Shown: piece by piece, positions 1 to 8,253 of the stretch
How positions within the stretch are numbered: the first letter of the stretch is position 1
How the letters are laid out: each line of letters begins with the position of its first letter
Assembly: GCF_014653155.1 (NCBI RefSeq)
Contig: NZ_BNAF01000004.1
Coordinates: forward strand, 124,001 to 188,000
Direction of reading: 5' to 3'
From: Sphingobacterium griseoflavum
GTDB lineage: Bacteria; Bacteroidota; Bacteroidia; Sphingobacteriales; Sphingobacteriaceae
DNA length: 64,000 nt
Notes under the pieces: model-generated
The model's database searches: none
What the model was told of the DNA's origin: nothing
Seen by the model: the letters and a program-made list of their open reading frames with translations, nothing else
Position numbers and translations under genes: made by a program

Positions 1-1
1 C

Positions 2-325
2 CGGCAGTTCAATATGAATCTGCTGCACAGGATGAACCATGAGCTTGGCGCCGATTTCATGGAGGATCTATTTGAGCACTATTGTCAATACGATCCCCTT
101 CAGGGGGCCTGCAACAGTTATCTTGTCAGTATCCTTGATCATACCGTTCACTTTCCCAACAAAGATATCGCTTTTGCCAGCGGCGAAGTGATCCATATGG
201 AAGTATCCCAAAAATACCGTTTTGAAGATACCCAAGCATTGGCTGAGGAAGCCGGATTTAGACCCGTTCACGCCGTCTATGATCGTCGTGGCTGGTTTGT
301 AGACGTAATATGGGAAGCGTTTTAA
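2..325 (+). CDS. egtD: L-histidine N-alpha-methyltransferase EgtD, C-terminal part (cut by window edge)
   Basis: The open frame runs in from the left edge (first full codon at base 2), so only about the last 107 residues are present. The segment FNMNLLHRMNHELGADF and the later GEVIHMEVSQKY, followed by a stretch ending in FVDVIWEAF, match the C-terminal half of EgtD (DUF2260). EgtD trimethylates histidine to hercynine using three SAM, the first step of ergothioneine synthesis. The next gene is egtB, which follows at once and supports the call. The Met at base 14 is internal, not a start. Confidence 0.88.
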   Translation, partial: RQFNMNLLHRMNHELGADFMEDLFEHYCQYDPLQGACNSYLVSILDHTVHFPNKDIAFASGEVIHMEVSQKYRFEDTQALAEEAGFRPVHAVYDRRGWFVDVIWEAF

Positions 326-330
326 ATTTG

Positions 331-1500
331 ATGAATCACATGGAAACGACAGATTTGTTAAATCAATTTTTGGCGATCAGAAATCGATCGGAAGAGCTTT
401 GCGCTAACTTGTTGACCGAAGATTACGTCGTTCAACCTGCCGAGTTTGTCAGTCCACCAAAGTGGCACTTAGGACATACGACTTGGTTTTTTGAAACGTT
501 TCTTTTGCAGCAAAAACCGGGATATACGCTGTTTGATCCGCAATACAATTTTGTCTTTAACAGCTATTATGAGTCTGTTGGAGCGCGGGTGATACGCACC
601 GATCGCGGAAACCTTAGTCGTCCAAGTGTTGCTGACGTATATGCTTATCGAAAACATGTAGATGTATGTATGTTTGACTGGTTGGATCAATGGTCAGCGC
701 AGGAACCACTTCGCGATCTGCTTTTGTTAGGGCTGCAGCATGAGCAACAACATCAAGAACTCCTTCTCACGGATATTAAATATATATTAGGCCACAACCC
801 GTTATTTCCACCTTATGATTTGGCTTACAAAGAGAAGGAAGATTTTTCTGGTAGCGCCAGCGCGTTTATACATGTACAAGAAGGGCTATACGAAATCGGG
901 TTTACCGGTGAGGGTTTTTGTTACGATAATGAGCAAGGTCGCCATCAGGTTTGGTTGAACGGTTTTGACATGGCGGCTCAATTGGTGACCAATGCCGAAT
1001 ATTTAGAATTTATTGAGGCAGGGGGATACCGCGACTTTACACATTGGCACGCCGAAGGGTGGGATTGGGTAAGGAAAGAAGGTATACAGGCCCCGTTGTA
1101 CTGGCACGAAATTGAAGGTAAATGGATGACTTATACCTTGGGAGGTTTACGGCACCTCGACCCAAATTCGCTGCTGTGTCACGTAAGCTTTTACGAGGCA
1201 GCGGCATTTGCATCTTGGAAGGGGATGCGGCTGCCTACAGAACAGGAGTGGGAAGTTGCCGCGGGGATATTTGATTGGGGGAGACGTTGGGAATGGACAA
1301 ATAGCGCATACCTACCTTATCCAGGTTTTCGAAAAGCCGAGGGCGCTATCGGCGAATACAACGGCAAGTTTATGGTCAACCAAATGGTACTTCGAGGTGC
1401 ATCGGATGCCACCCCCGCAGGCCATAGCCGTATGACGTATCGCAACTTCTTTCACGCGTCTACGCGATGGCAGTATACAGGTATTCGCCTAGTAAAGTGA
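331..1500 (+). CDS. egtB: Ergothioneine biosynthesis protein EgtB (hercynine sulfoxide synthase)
   Basis: The protein of about 389 residues has an N-terminal DinB-like four-helix domain and a C-terminal FGE/sulfatase-modifying domain, the EgtB layout. The iron ligands are visible: His in HLGHTTWFFETF (about residue 50) and the HxxxHxE motif in QHEQQHQELL (about 137-146). The C-terminal domain holds SFYEAAAFASWKGMRLPTEQ and RGASD. EgtB joins hercynine to cysteine or gamma-glutamylcysteine through an oxidative C-S bond. ATGs at 310, 331 and 340 are possible. The 310 start overlaps egtD by 16 bases; 331 lies 5 bases after the egtD stop. No EgtA, EgtC or EgtE lies in the window. Confidence 0.9.
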   Translation: MNHMETTDLLNQFLAIRNRSEELCANLLTEDYVVQPAEFVSPPKWHLGHTTWFFETFLLQQKPGYTLFDPQYNFVFNSYYESVGARVIRTDRGNLSRPSVADVYAYRKHVDVCMFDWLDQWSAQEPLRDLLLLGLQHEQQHQELLLTDIKYILGHNPLFPPYDLAYKEKEDFSGSASAFIHVQEGLYEIGFTGEGFCYDNEQGRHQVWLNGFDMAAQLVTNAEYLEFIEAGGYRDFTHWHAEGWDWVRKEGIQAPLYWHEIEGKWMTYTLGGLRHLDPNSLLCHVSFYEAAAFASWKGMRLPTEQEWEVAAGIFDWGRRWEWTNSAYLPYPGFRKAEGAIGEYNGKFMVNQMVLRGASDATPAGHSRMTYRNFFHASTRWQYTGIRLVK

Positions 1501-1510
1501 GGCTAAAGAA

Positions 1511-2017
1511 TCAGGGGACTAAGCGCTTGCCCAGTATCTTGAGACCATACTCATGGCCGTCCATTTCGGCAATGCGCGGGAAATTGCCCCAATCGGTAAA
1601 GCCAAAGCGGTAGAATAAATTTAAGCTTGGTATGTTGTGTGAGAAGATAAAGGCAAGCATTGTTTTGATTTGGAATTGTGGGGCGACGGTCAGCGTATGT
1701 TGAAGGATCTGTTTTCCATAACCGGCACCTCGCTTGTCCGCAGCTAGATATATACTTACCTCTACCGTTGCGTTATAGGCCGGCCTACCATAAAAAGATT
1801 GAAAGCTTACCCAGCCGATGGTATCTCCGTTTTGGTTCTCCACCATCCACAGCGGACGTCGGTTGGCGCTATGTTCGGCAAACCAGGCCAGCCTACTCTC
1901 GGCAGTGATCTCTTCGGTATCAGCCGTTACCAATCTAGAGGCGATTGTTGTGTTGTAGATCGCTACAATCTGGGCTAGATCCGATGCTGAAGCGTCCCGG
2001 TAAAGTAATGGTTCCAT
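1511..2017 (-). CDS. GNAT N-acetyltransferase, phosphinothricin acetyltransferase-like (Pat/MnaT type)
   Basis: At 168 residues this is the usual length for the Pat/YncA branch of GNAT enzymes. It opens with RDASASDLAQIVAIYN, has EVSIYLAADKRGAGYGKQIL (the acetyl-CoA loop, about residues 87-106), and ends with SLNLFYRFGF followed by a GLKILGKRL tail. Relatives N-acetylate phosphinothricin, methionine sulfoximine or other small amines; the real substrate cannot be read here. The gene lies convergent with egtB (10 bases apart) and just downstream of a second GNAT gene on the same strand. Confidence 0.85.
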   Translation of the reverse strand: MEPLLYRDASASDLAQIVAIYNTTIASRLVTADTEEITAESRLAWFAEHSANRRPLWMVENQNGDTIGWVSFQSFYGRPAYNATVEVSIYLAADKRGAGYGKQILQHTLTVAPQFQIKTMLAFIFSHNIPSLNLFYRFGFTDWGNFPRIAEMDGHEYGLKILGKRLVP

Positions 2018-2086
2018 GTTTTCTAGTGTTGTCGCTGCAAATATATAGATCGTCTCGAAAAATCGACGGAGCGGTGCGCGGTTTAT

Positions 2087-2554
2087 TTAAAAGGATCCGT
2101 ACCGAACGTGATAAATCATCTTATACATATCAAATCCCGGTGCCCAGTAATCATTTTGGATGTCGATAAGTTCAAAGCCATTTTTTTTATAAAATTGGAA
2201 GGCAAGCTGTGAGGTGCGTACGCTGATGGCATCTATGTGTGTCATGCATCTAATAATATCCATGCGATGTTGCAGCATTTTTGTTCCAAAGCCTTTGCCA
2301 TGCTGTGCAGGATGCACAAAATCCCAGCTTAGTTTCGCTATTTTATTCGCCTCGTGAAAGTTGATGCCGGCTGCCGCTACAATTTTTCCGTGTAGCTCCG
2401 CTACAAAGTAAAGTTCAGTTTCCAGATCAAGGTAGTGATCAAAGTCTGCAATTTCCTCTTCGGCAAAGTAGGTCGGTACCAGTAGGCGGAGGATTTCCAA
2501 TAACGGCGTCTTATCCTGTGGTGCGTAAGGTCGAATGCTTATTTCTTTTTCCAT
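2087..2554 (-). CDS. GNAT family N-acetyltransferase
   Basis: The 155-residue protein has the GNAT fold: ISIRPYAPQDKTPLLEIL at the N-terminus (beta 1 and alpha 1), a central FVAELHGKIVAAAGINF, the acetyl-CoA loop HPAQHGKGFGTKMLQHRM (about residues 82-99) and the C-terminal QLAFQFYKKNGFELI motif. The substrate is unknown. It lies upstream of another GNAT gene on the same strand, 69 bases away, so the two could be co-transcribed, though they are not close paralogs. A 238-base gap separates it from map. Confidence 0.85.
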   Translation of the reverse strand: MEKEISIRPYAPQDKTPLLEILRLLVPTYFAEEEIADFDHYLDLETELYFVAELHGKIVAAAGINFHEANKIAKLSWDFVHPAQHGKGFGTKMLQHRMDIIRCMTHIDAISVRTSQLAFQFYKKNGFELIDIQNDYWAPGFDMYKMIYHVRYGSF

Positions 2555-2815
2555 GCGTTCAGCAATATTTTCTTAATCACACTTTTTCGCTGTGCCATCA
2601 CTATTTCGTTGTAATGTATTAAAATCTGACCGGTTTTACAAACGTTCCATCCGCCTCATTGAGATCCCTTCATTTGCTTGAGGCTGAAGGCGATCATGCC
2701 TCTCAACCTAGTCGCATCGTCGTTATAAGCATAACAATATCTAGAGTAGCGACTATTTGGGTGCTATGGCCGAAGGAGTAAGTGGGTTGCTGCAGCATGG
2801 GCAGCATGCGGCAAA

Positions 2816-3577
2816 TCAGGATAAATATAACATGGGGGTAATCACGATGGGCATTTTATCGGTCAGGACCAGCGTTACCTCATGTTGTACGGCATATCCA
2901 CCTTTATTCCCTAGCATCGTAAAGCCATCAGCCTGCTCGACAGCTAGGGTGGAGCGTGTATTAAAAAAAGTTTCTATAGCGACCACCGAACCTTTGCGAA
3001 AGCGCCGTTTATCTGAGGGATCCCTAAAGTTTAAGATATCAGTTGGTTCTTCATGCAAGGCGTTTCCCAAACCATGGCCTCCAAGGTTTTTAATGACATG
3101 GAAGCCTGCTGATTTTGCACTTTTTTCCATGTAGGCGCCTACTTCATTTATGCGTATGCCCGCTCGCATACGGGGTATCAGCGCTTGCAAAGTGCGGAGC
3201 GAGCAATCCAGCAATTTTCGTTGAGGATACTTATCGTCGCCAATGAGGATGGACGCGCCATTGTCGGCCCAAAAGCCATTCCACTCGGCGGAAACGTCGA
3301 TGTTCACTAAATCACCGTCCTGCAATATGATATCGTTGGCAGGAATGCCATGCGCGACAACATGGTTAACGCTGATGCAGGTATTCCCCGGAAAACCGTA
3401 CGTTAGTCGAGGAGCAGAACGCGCACCTTTTGCCGTTAAAAAAACTCCGCCTAGCTCGTCCAGCTCCTTGGTGCTCATGCCCGGGCGCACCTGTTCCAAC
3501 ATGTACTGCAATGTTTCGGCTACGATGTGTCCCGCCTGTTTTAACATATTGAGCTCCTGCTCCGTGGTTACAATCAT
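2816..3577 (-). CDS. map: Type I methionine aminopeptidase
   Basis: Removes the initiator Met from nascent proteins. The 253-residue protein shows all metal ligands of MetAP: the Asp pair in NIDVSAEWNGFWADNG, His in NLGGHGLGNALHEEP, Glu in VVAIETFF and Glu in VQHEVTLVL. The frame stays open upstream to a TTG at 3640, but a TATCTTTG promoter box lies inside that extension, so the ATG at 3577 is the likely start. MetAP genes in this phylum often sit in ribosomal operons. This one stands alone next to an AraC regulator and may be a second copy. Confidence 0.92.
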   Translation of the reverse strand: MIVTTEQELNMLKQAGHIVAETLQYMLEQVRPGMSTKELDELGGVFLTAKGARSAPRLTYGFPGNTCISVNHVVAHGIPANDIILQDGDLVNIDVSAEWNGFWADNGASILIGDDKYPQRKLLDCSLRTLQALIPRMRAGIRINEVGAYMEKSAKSAGFHVIKNLGGHGLGNALHEEPTDILNFRDPSDKRRFRKGSVVAIETFFNTRSTLAVEQADGFTMLGNKGGYAVQHEVTLVLTDKMPIVITPMLYLS

Positions 3578-3590
3578 CTCTTTTTTATTG

Positions 3591-3598
3591 CAAAGATA
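3591..3598 (-). promoter_or_regulatory. Bacteroidota-type -7 promoter box for map
   Basis: On the minus strand TATCTTTG lies 13 bases before the chosen ATG of map. It matches the TAnnTTTG consensus used by the primary sigma factor of Bacteroidota. Confidence 0.6.
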
Positions 3599-3659
3599 CC
3601 TCGACGGATTTAGCTGTAGGTAGTAAATTTTGGACAGCAACAGTACCAGCTAATTTGGT

Positions 3660-3667
3660 TATATTTG
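3660..3667 (+). promoter_or_regulatory. -7 box before the AraC-family gene
   Basis: TATATTTG fits TAnnTTTG and ends 5 bases before the ATG at 3673. Transcription would therefore start at or very near the start codon and give an almost leaderless mRNA. No well-spaced TTTG -33 element was seen. Confidence 0.5.
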
Positions 3668-3672
3668 TTGCT

Positions 3673-4506
3673 ATGCCTATACAGTGTTTAACATCCATTC
3701 GGTTTTCATTTGATCAAGATGGGAGACGACTGGCGGTCGATCCTCGGATGGCGCATTTTGTCGAGGGAATTTATCAGTTCGAGCTCCCTAATTTGCCCGA
3801 AGAGATCGCCCTTTTCAATGATGGGTTACCCGCATTAATCGTTCTTCCAAGAAATGATCTGGGCAGTATGTGCCGTGTTCAGCACCAACCCATTTCTTTG
3901 GGACCGATATGGTTTACGGCAGGCGCGATCAATCACAGCTATTGGTTGCCCCCCTGCGTGGCAGATGGTGAAAAATTGACCATCGTACGCTTTTTTCCAT
4001 CCGCTTGGCAAGCACTTTTCGGGAAAACAGCGTTCATGCAGCCTTATGTGCATAGCCTTGCCACGTATCATGCTGAACTAGCACTTTTTTTTAATGAGAT
4101 TTATCTGGCACCTTGTCTTGTCGCTGCGTTGGAGAGCCAGCTGCTGAAACTATGCAAGCTTTCTTCAGTAGATCATACGGCCTCAGCTTTTGATGAACTT
4201 GCAATTGCTATGCAGGCAGGAAACGCCCGCTCCAAGGCGGTTCAAGAGCGATCCCTACGATCTCATCTTCATCCTAAATGGGTGCAACGTCAATTTAAAC
4301 AGCGTTTGGGAATGAGTCCGTATCAGTTTGAGCAATTGCAGCGCTTTCTTGCTGCTTATCAATGTCTTCAGGAAAACACCGTGTCTAGTCTACATGCTGT
4401 TGCTGATGTGTGCGGTTACTACGATGCCAATCATTTGGTTAAAGATTTTAATAAATATCTGGGCATATCGCCAAGGCAATATTTCAAAAAAAGCGTTCGC
4501 CACTAA
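3673..4506 (+). CDS. AraC-family transcriptional regulator
   Basis: About 277 residues. The N-terminal part is a ligand or cupin-like domain of the DUF6597 kind ([35 protein letters not shown]). The C-terminal 100 residues are the AraC double helix-turn-helix: [20 protein letters not shown], then [20 protein letters not shown] and [10 protein letters not shown]. The start is set at ATG 3673 because a promoter box occupies the upstream in-frame extension. It sits only two bases before a CatB-type acetyltransferase gene on the same strand, so it probably controls its own operon. The inducer is unknown. Confidence 0.88.
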   Translation: MPIQCLTSIRFSFDQDGRRLAVDPRMAHFVEGIYQFELPNLPEEIALFNDGLPALIVLPRNDLGSMCRVQHQPISLGPIWFTAGAINHSYWLPPCVADGEKLTIVRFFPSAWQALFGKTAFMQPYVHSLATYHAELALFFNEIYLAPCLVAALESQLLKLCKLSSVDHTASAFDELAIAMQAGNARSKAVQERSLRSHLHPKWVQRQFKQRLGMSPYQFEQLQRFLAAYQCLQENTVSSLHAVADVCGYYDANHLVKDFNKYLGISPRQYFKKSVRH

Positions 4507-4508
4507 AT

Positions 4509-5144
4509 ATGGAAAATCAGTTCGAAAGCCCTTTTCGAGGCAAAATTATCGCCGAGCACAATACCAATCCCAATATTATAGCGGGTAAGTTTAGCTATTA
4601 TTCGGGTTACTACCATGGTCATGCTTTTGAAGATTGTGCCCGTTATCTCTTTCCTGATCGGGATGGTGTGGACAAGTTGATCATTGGAAGTTATTGTTCG
4701 ATCGGAACGGGCGTTTCGTTTATTATGGCGGGCAACCAGGGACATCGCAGCGACTGGATTTCGAGCTTTCCGTTCTACTTTATGGACGAGGTTGACGGAT
4801 TTGCCGATAGCTTAAATGGTTTTAAAGCAGCCGGCGACACGCGTGTCGGCAATGATGTTTGGATTGGTGCCGAGGCTATGATTATGCCGGGTGTGCAGAT
4901 AGGAGATGGGGCCATAATCGGTAGCCGAACACTGGTTACTAAGGATGTAGAGCCATATGCTATCGTTGCAGGTAATCCTGCGAAAGAAATTCGGAAGCGG
5001 TTTGTAGCCAGCGATATTGATAAACTGTTGGAGATACGATGGTGGGATTGGGAAATGGAAAAGATCGCTGCCTCCATGGCCCTGATCTGCTCAGCAGACG
5101 TAGAAGGGCTATACCTTTTTCATTGCCTGTACGAACCTTTGTAA
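4509..5144 (+). CDS. catB: Type B chloramphenicol-type O-acetyltransferase (xenobiotic acetyltransferase, CatB/XAT family)
   Basis: The 211-residue left-handed beta-helix acyltransferase closely follows the CatB pattern: [10 protein letters not shown], the segment [49 protein letters not shown] with the catalytic His, then [20 protein letters not shown] hexapeptide repeats and [19 protein letters not shown]. CatB enzymes transfer acetyl from acetyl-CoA to chloramphenicol; relatives (Vat) act on streptogramins. The C-terminal 20 residues diverge from known CatB forms. It is in the chromosomal context of an AraC regulator two bases upstream, with no mobile element nearby, so it is probably intrinsic. 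Whether it confers resistance cannot be told from sequence. Confidence 0.9.
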   Translation: MENQFESPFRGKIIAEHNTNPNIIAGKFSYYSGYYHGHAFEDCARYLFPDRDGVDKLIIGSYCSIGTGVSFIMAGNQGHRSDWISSFPFYFMDEVDGFADSLNGFKAAGDTRVGNDVWIGAEAMIMPGVQIGDGAIIGSRTLVTKDVEPYAIVAGNPAKEIRKRFVASDIDKLLEIRWWDWEMEKIAASMALICSADVEGLYLFHCLYEPL

Positions 5145-5190
5145 AGCGATGTCTAGTATAGTATTCCCGTATTCCCCTTTGCGGGGCATG

Positions 5191-6732
5191 CTAGCGGAGA
5201 GGCAATGCTGTATCGGGCAATAGATAGAACCATGCGGCTGAAAGGTGGTCGATTATATCTGTCGCCGTCATACTCTTTTGATGCACGGCTTTCGCCGCAC
5301 AGTCGGCAGCCAATCCGTGCAAATACACACCGAGGATTGCGGCGTCATGCGGTGCGTAGCGCTGTGCTAAAAGTGAACCTATAATTCCCGATAATACGTC
5401 TCCTGCACCGCCGGTAGCCATTCCAGGATTCCCGGTCGAGTTAAAATGCAGCTGTCCGTCCGGAAATATGATCACCGTATTTGCTCCTTTAACGATTAGA
5501 ATCTGTTGGTAGGTAGCCGTCCATTCCAGTGCCTTCTGAAGCTTGTCAAAATCGTGCTGCCACTTGCCGATCAATCGCTCCAATTCTTTGGGGTGTGGCG
5601 TTAGGATCGAAAAAGGAGGGAGCATGTGCAGCCAATCCTGCTGTGATGATAGGATATTTAAGGCATCTGCATCCAACAACAGCTTCGGTGGATCGGCAAG
5701 TTTTTCTAAGTCTTTCAGCAGTTGAAAAAGCGCTTTTCGGCTTTCTTCAGCGGTTCCCATCCCCATACCCACCGAAAGCGATTCGCCTTGAAGGGCTTCT
5801 TTGGTGAAGGTACTGATGCTACGTTCGTTTGGGTCTGTTTTTGCCAATGCTTCCGGTACGGTGGACTGTATGATTTGATAACCGCATTGTGGCACGTAAC
5901 AGGTCACCAAACCGCAACCGCTTTTCATCGCCGCTCTGCCTGCTAACACGGTAGCGCCGATACTGCCATATCGTCCACCCGCAACCACTGCATGGCCAAA
6001 TGTCCCTTTATGCGAAAATTTAGCCAGTGGCCTGACGAGCTTTTTGACATCGATCGAGGTCGTGTAATGTGCTGAGGTTTCTTTCTCGGCTATTATGCGC
6101 TGATCAAACCCCATATCCAAAAGCATGAAATCGCCTGTAAAACGGCCGTAACTCGGCAGCAGGAGCGGCACCTTTACAAAGCCCAACGTATACGTTTGGT
6201 TTGCTTCTACAACGATGGCATCAGTAGGCGTATGTTTGTCGGCCAATAAGCCAGAGGGAACATCGATAGCAAAAACAGGGTTGTCGACCGCATTGATCTG
6301 CTGGATTAACATCCGCCAACTTTCATCCAGCAAGCGAGACAAGCCGTGGCCGAAAAGCGCGTCTATGATAATGCTACCCTTTTCGAATGCCAGTCCGCTG
6401 TGTTTGTCTATTGCGATGATGTCAATACCCGCCTGCACCAGTCGCTGTTGATTGAGTAGATTTTCCGAGCTGTAGCTGCTATGTTGTAAAAGGTATATTT
6501 TTACTGCGTGGCCGGCCTTGTGCAACAGGCGTCCCAAGACCAATCCATCTCCCCCATTATTGCCAAAGCCACATAGTATTTCAGCTTTGCATCGGCATTC
6601 TCCAAAAACTTGCTGCAACGCGCCGAACAAAAGGCGTCCCGCACGTTCCATCAAAGCCGCTTCCGGCAGTTGTTCTTGTAGCTTAGTTTGTTCTTCTATG
6701 TCGAGGATCTGTTGCGTAGAGAGGATTTTCAT
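5191..6732 (-). CDS. nnr: Bifunctional ADP-dependent NAD(P)H-hydrate dehydratase / NAD(P)H-hydrate epimerase
   Basis: Repairs damaged NADH and NADPH hydrates. The 513-residue fusion has an N-terminal YjeF_N epimerase domain (about 1-215) with LMERAGRLLFGAL and FGNNGGDGLVLGRLLHKAG. The C-terminal carbohydrate-kinase-like dehydratase domain (about 225-505) has GTFGHAVVAGG, LLLDADALNI, LTPHPKELERLI and the signature GNPGMATGGAGDVLSGIIGS. Start at ATG 6732 (MKILSTQQI) rather than the longer frame to 6771, as homologs begin at this motif. It is a single gene; its 3' end faces catB. Confidence 0.93.
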   Translation of the reverse strand: MKILSTQQILDIEEQTKLQEQLPEAALMERAGRLLFGALQQVFGECRCKAEILCGFGNNGGDGLVLGRLLHKAGHAVKIYLLQHSSYSSENLLNQQRLVQAGIDIIAIDKHSGLAFEKGSIIIDALFGHGLSRLLDESWRMLIQQINAVDNPVFAIDVPSGLLADKHTPTDAIVVEANQTYTLGFVKVPLLLPSYGRFTGDFMLLDMGFDQRIIAEKETSAHYTTSIDVKKLVRPLAKFSHKGTFGHAVVAGGRYGSIGATVLAGRAAMKSGCGLVTCYVPQCGYQIIQSTVPEALAKTDPNERSISTFTKEALQGESLSVGMGMGTAEESRKALFQLLKDLEKLADPPKLLLDADALNILSSQQDWLHMLPPFSILTPHPKELERLIGKWQHDFDKLQKALEWTATYQQILIVKGANTVIIFPDGQLHFNSTGNPGMATGGAGDVLSGIIGSLLAQRYAPHDAAILGVYLHGLAADCAAKAVHQKSMTATDIIDHLSAAWFYLLPDTALPLR

Positions 6733-6934
6733 AACGATCTGTTTCGTGCACCTATGGACTAAAATAACCAATGAGATCGATTAAAGTTTCCAAGATTTGG
6801 CCGCACATAGCTTAATTTTGATACAAGATACCTCCCCGGTAGCTGCGCCAAATTACCCCATGCCGGTGATTAAATAGAAAAAGCCTACGTTTTGTGCGTA
6901 AGCTTTGTCGTTGATTTATACCAAATATCACCTT

Positions 6935-7933
6935 TTAGATGGCCCAGCGAAGCAAGCTTGCTCCCCAAGAAAAACCGGCACCAAAGGCAGTTAGCATGAG
7001 CAGGTCGCCCTTTTGCAGCTCTTTGAGATTTTCCCAGATGCAAAGGGGGATCGTTGCTGCAATGGTATTGCCGAGGTATTCGATGTTGCTTAAAGTCCGT
7101 CCGGCGGCGATATTTATTTCTTTACCCACCGCATCGATAATGCGTTTGTTTGCTTGGTGCGGGATCAGCCAATCAACTTGATCAATAGCTAGGTTATTCC
7201 GTTTCAAGACTTGATTGCAGGCATCGCTCATGGATTGTATGGCTTGTTTGAACACCACCTTGCCGTCTTGTCGAATATATTTCTTTTCCAAAGCGATATT
7301 TTCATTGTCCTGGGCATTTAGCGAACCGCCGCCTTCAATATTTAAGTAGGCACGGCCATCACCGTTACTCTGCATAAACGCATCGATGATGCCAGTTTCC
7401 AACGAGGGCTCCAACCAAACAACACCTGCTCCATCGCCAAATAAAATATTGGTGGAGCGGTCATGCATGTCTACAAACGCACTGATATTATCAGCACCGA
7501 CCACCAATACGTTTTTATAACGCTCGGTTTCTATTAGCGATGAACCCATATCCAAGGCATACAAAAAGCCAGAACAGGCTGCATTCATATCAAAAGCCCA
7601 AACGTTATTTAGTCCCAATTTTTTAGCAATGATATTTGCCGTGGCAGGCATCATGACATCGGGCGTTGAGGTGGCCACCAAAATTGCGTCGACTTGGTTA
7701 AGATCTTTGCCAAAGCGGGTGCAAAGGTCGCGGATAGCCATAACGGCCATATCCGATGTTGCGAGATCGCTGTCTAAGATCCGACGCTCTTTGATCCCTG
7801 TTCGTTTCACGATCCATTCATCGGAGGTGTCGCACACCTGTTCCAAATCAAAGTTCGTTCTTCGTTTCTGTGGCACATATCCACCAATACCAGTTATTGC
7901 TGCATATGGTCTAGAAAGGTAATTATCTTGCAT
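6935..7933 (-). CDS. fabH: Beta-ketoacyl-ACP synthase III
   Basis: Starts fatty acid synthesis by condensing an acyl-CoA with malonyl-ACP. The 332-residue protein has the KASIII catalytic triad: Cys in MNAACSGFLYALDMG, His in WLIPHQANKRIID and Asn in LGNTIAATIP. It also has TSDEWIVKRTGI and FGDGAGVVWLE. Start at ATG 7933, with GAGGAG about 12 bases upstream; an earlier ATG at 7966 overlaps a promoter box. It stands apart from plsX, rpmF or acpP, which often accompany the main fabH, so it may be a second fabH copy. Confidence 0.93.
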   Translation of the reverse strand: MQDNYLSRPYAAITGIGGYVPQKRRTNFDLEQVCDTSDEWIVKRTGIKERRILDSDLATSDMAVMAIRDLCTRFGKDLNQVDAILVATSTPDVMMPATANIIAKKLGLNNVWAFDMNAACSGFLYALDMGSSLIETERYKNVLVVGADNISAFVDMHDRSTNILFGDGAGVVWLEPSLETGIIDAFMQSNGDGRAYLNIEGGGSLNAQDNENIALEKKYIRQDGKVVFKQAIQSMSDACNQVLKRNNLAIDQVDWLIPHQANKRIIDAVGKEINIAAGRTLSNIEYLGNTIAATIPLCIWENLKELQKGDLLMLTAFGAGFSWGASLLRWAI

Positions 7934-7963
7934 GTGTATTTGATTCTCCTCAATAAAACTGGG

Positions 7964-7971
7964 CAAATGTA
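7964..7971 (-). promoter_or_regulatory. -7 promoter box for fabH
   Basis: TACATTTG on the minus strand fits TAnnTTTG and lies 30 bases before the fabH ATG, leaving a short leader that contains GAGGAG. Confidence 0.5.
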
Positions 7972-8253
7972 CGTTTTTTTTATCGGACTCATGCTGATGC
8001 GAGCAACAGATTAAATTCCAAAGTTAAAATATCTGCCATAAAATCATCCCTGTTTTCTTCCGTCCCCATGCTATGTTGCCATTTGATTTGCTACCCACAG
8101 CATCGGTGAACGCTTTCTTTGCCGTAATGGGATATGGGAGACAGCTGTCTCCTATCATTCGCCTGATATCTGCTTTTAAAGCACTAATCGTTACTACCCT
8201 AAAAGCAATTTAGCTTTTTCTGAACAGCGTAAAGCAGCAGGAAACCCACTACG
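7972..8253. other. Intergenic region between fabH and the EEP gene, with a 16-bp palindrome
   Basis: No convincing gene is present. A perfect 16-bp palindrome, GGAGACAGCTGTCTCC, lies at 8137-8152 and could be a protein-binding site or a short hairpin. A weak hairpin AAAGC-AATTTA-GCTTT followed by T residues lies near 8202-8219. Both flanking genes are on the minus strand, so the palindrome is downstream of the EEP gene and upstream of fabH. Confidence 0.4.

Noticed and set aside
2757..3134. Plus-strand open frame opposite map
   Set aside because: It lies across the 3' part of map on the other strand and reads Ser/Pro/Lys-rich nonsense; map is clearly real.
4509..5144. Streptogramin acetyltransferase (Vat)
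   Set aside because: Vat enzymes are close relatives, but the N-terminal segment and the GNQGHRSDW region fit CatB better; the substrate remains unproven.
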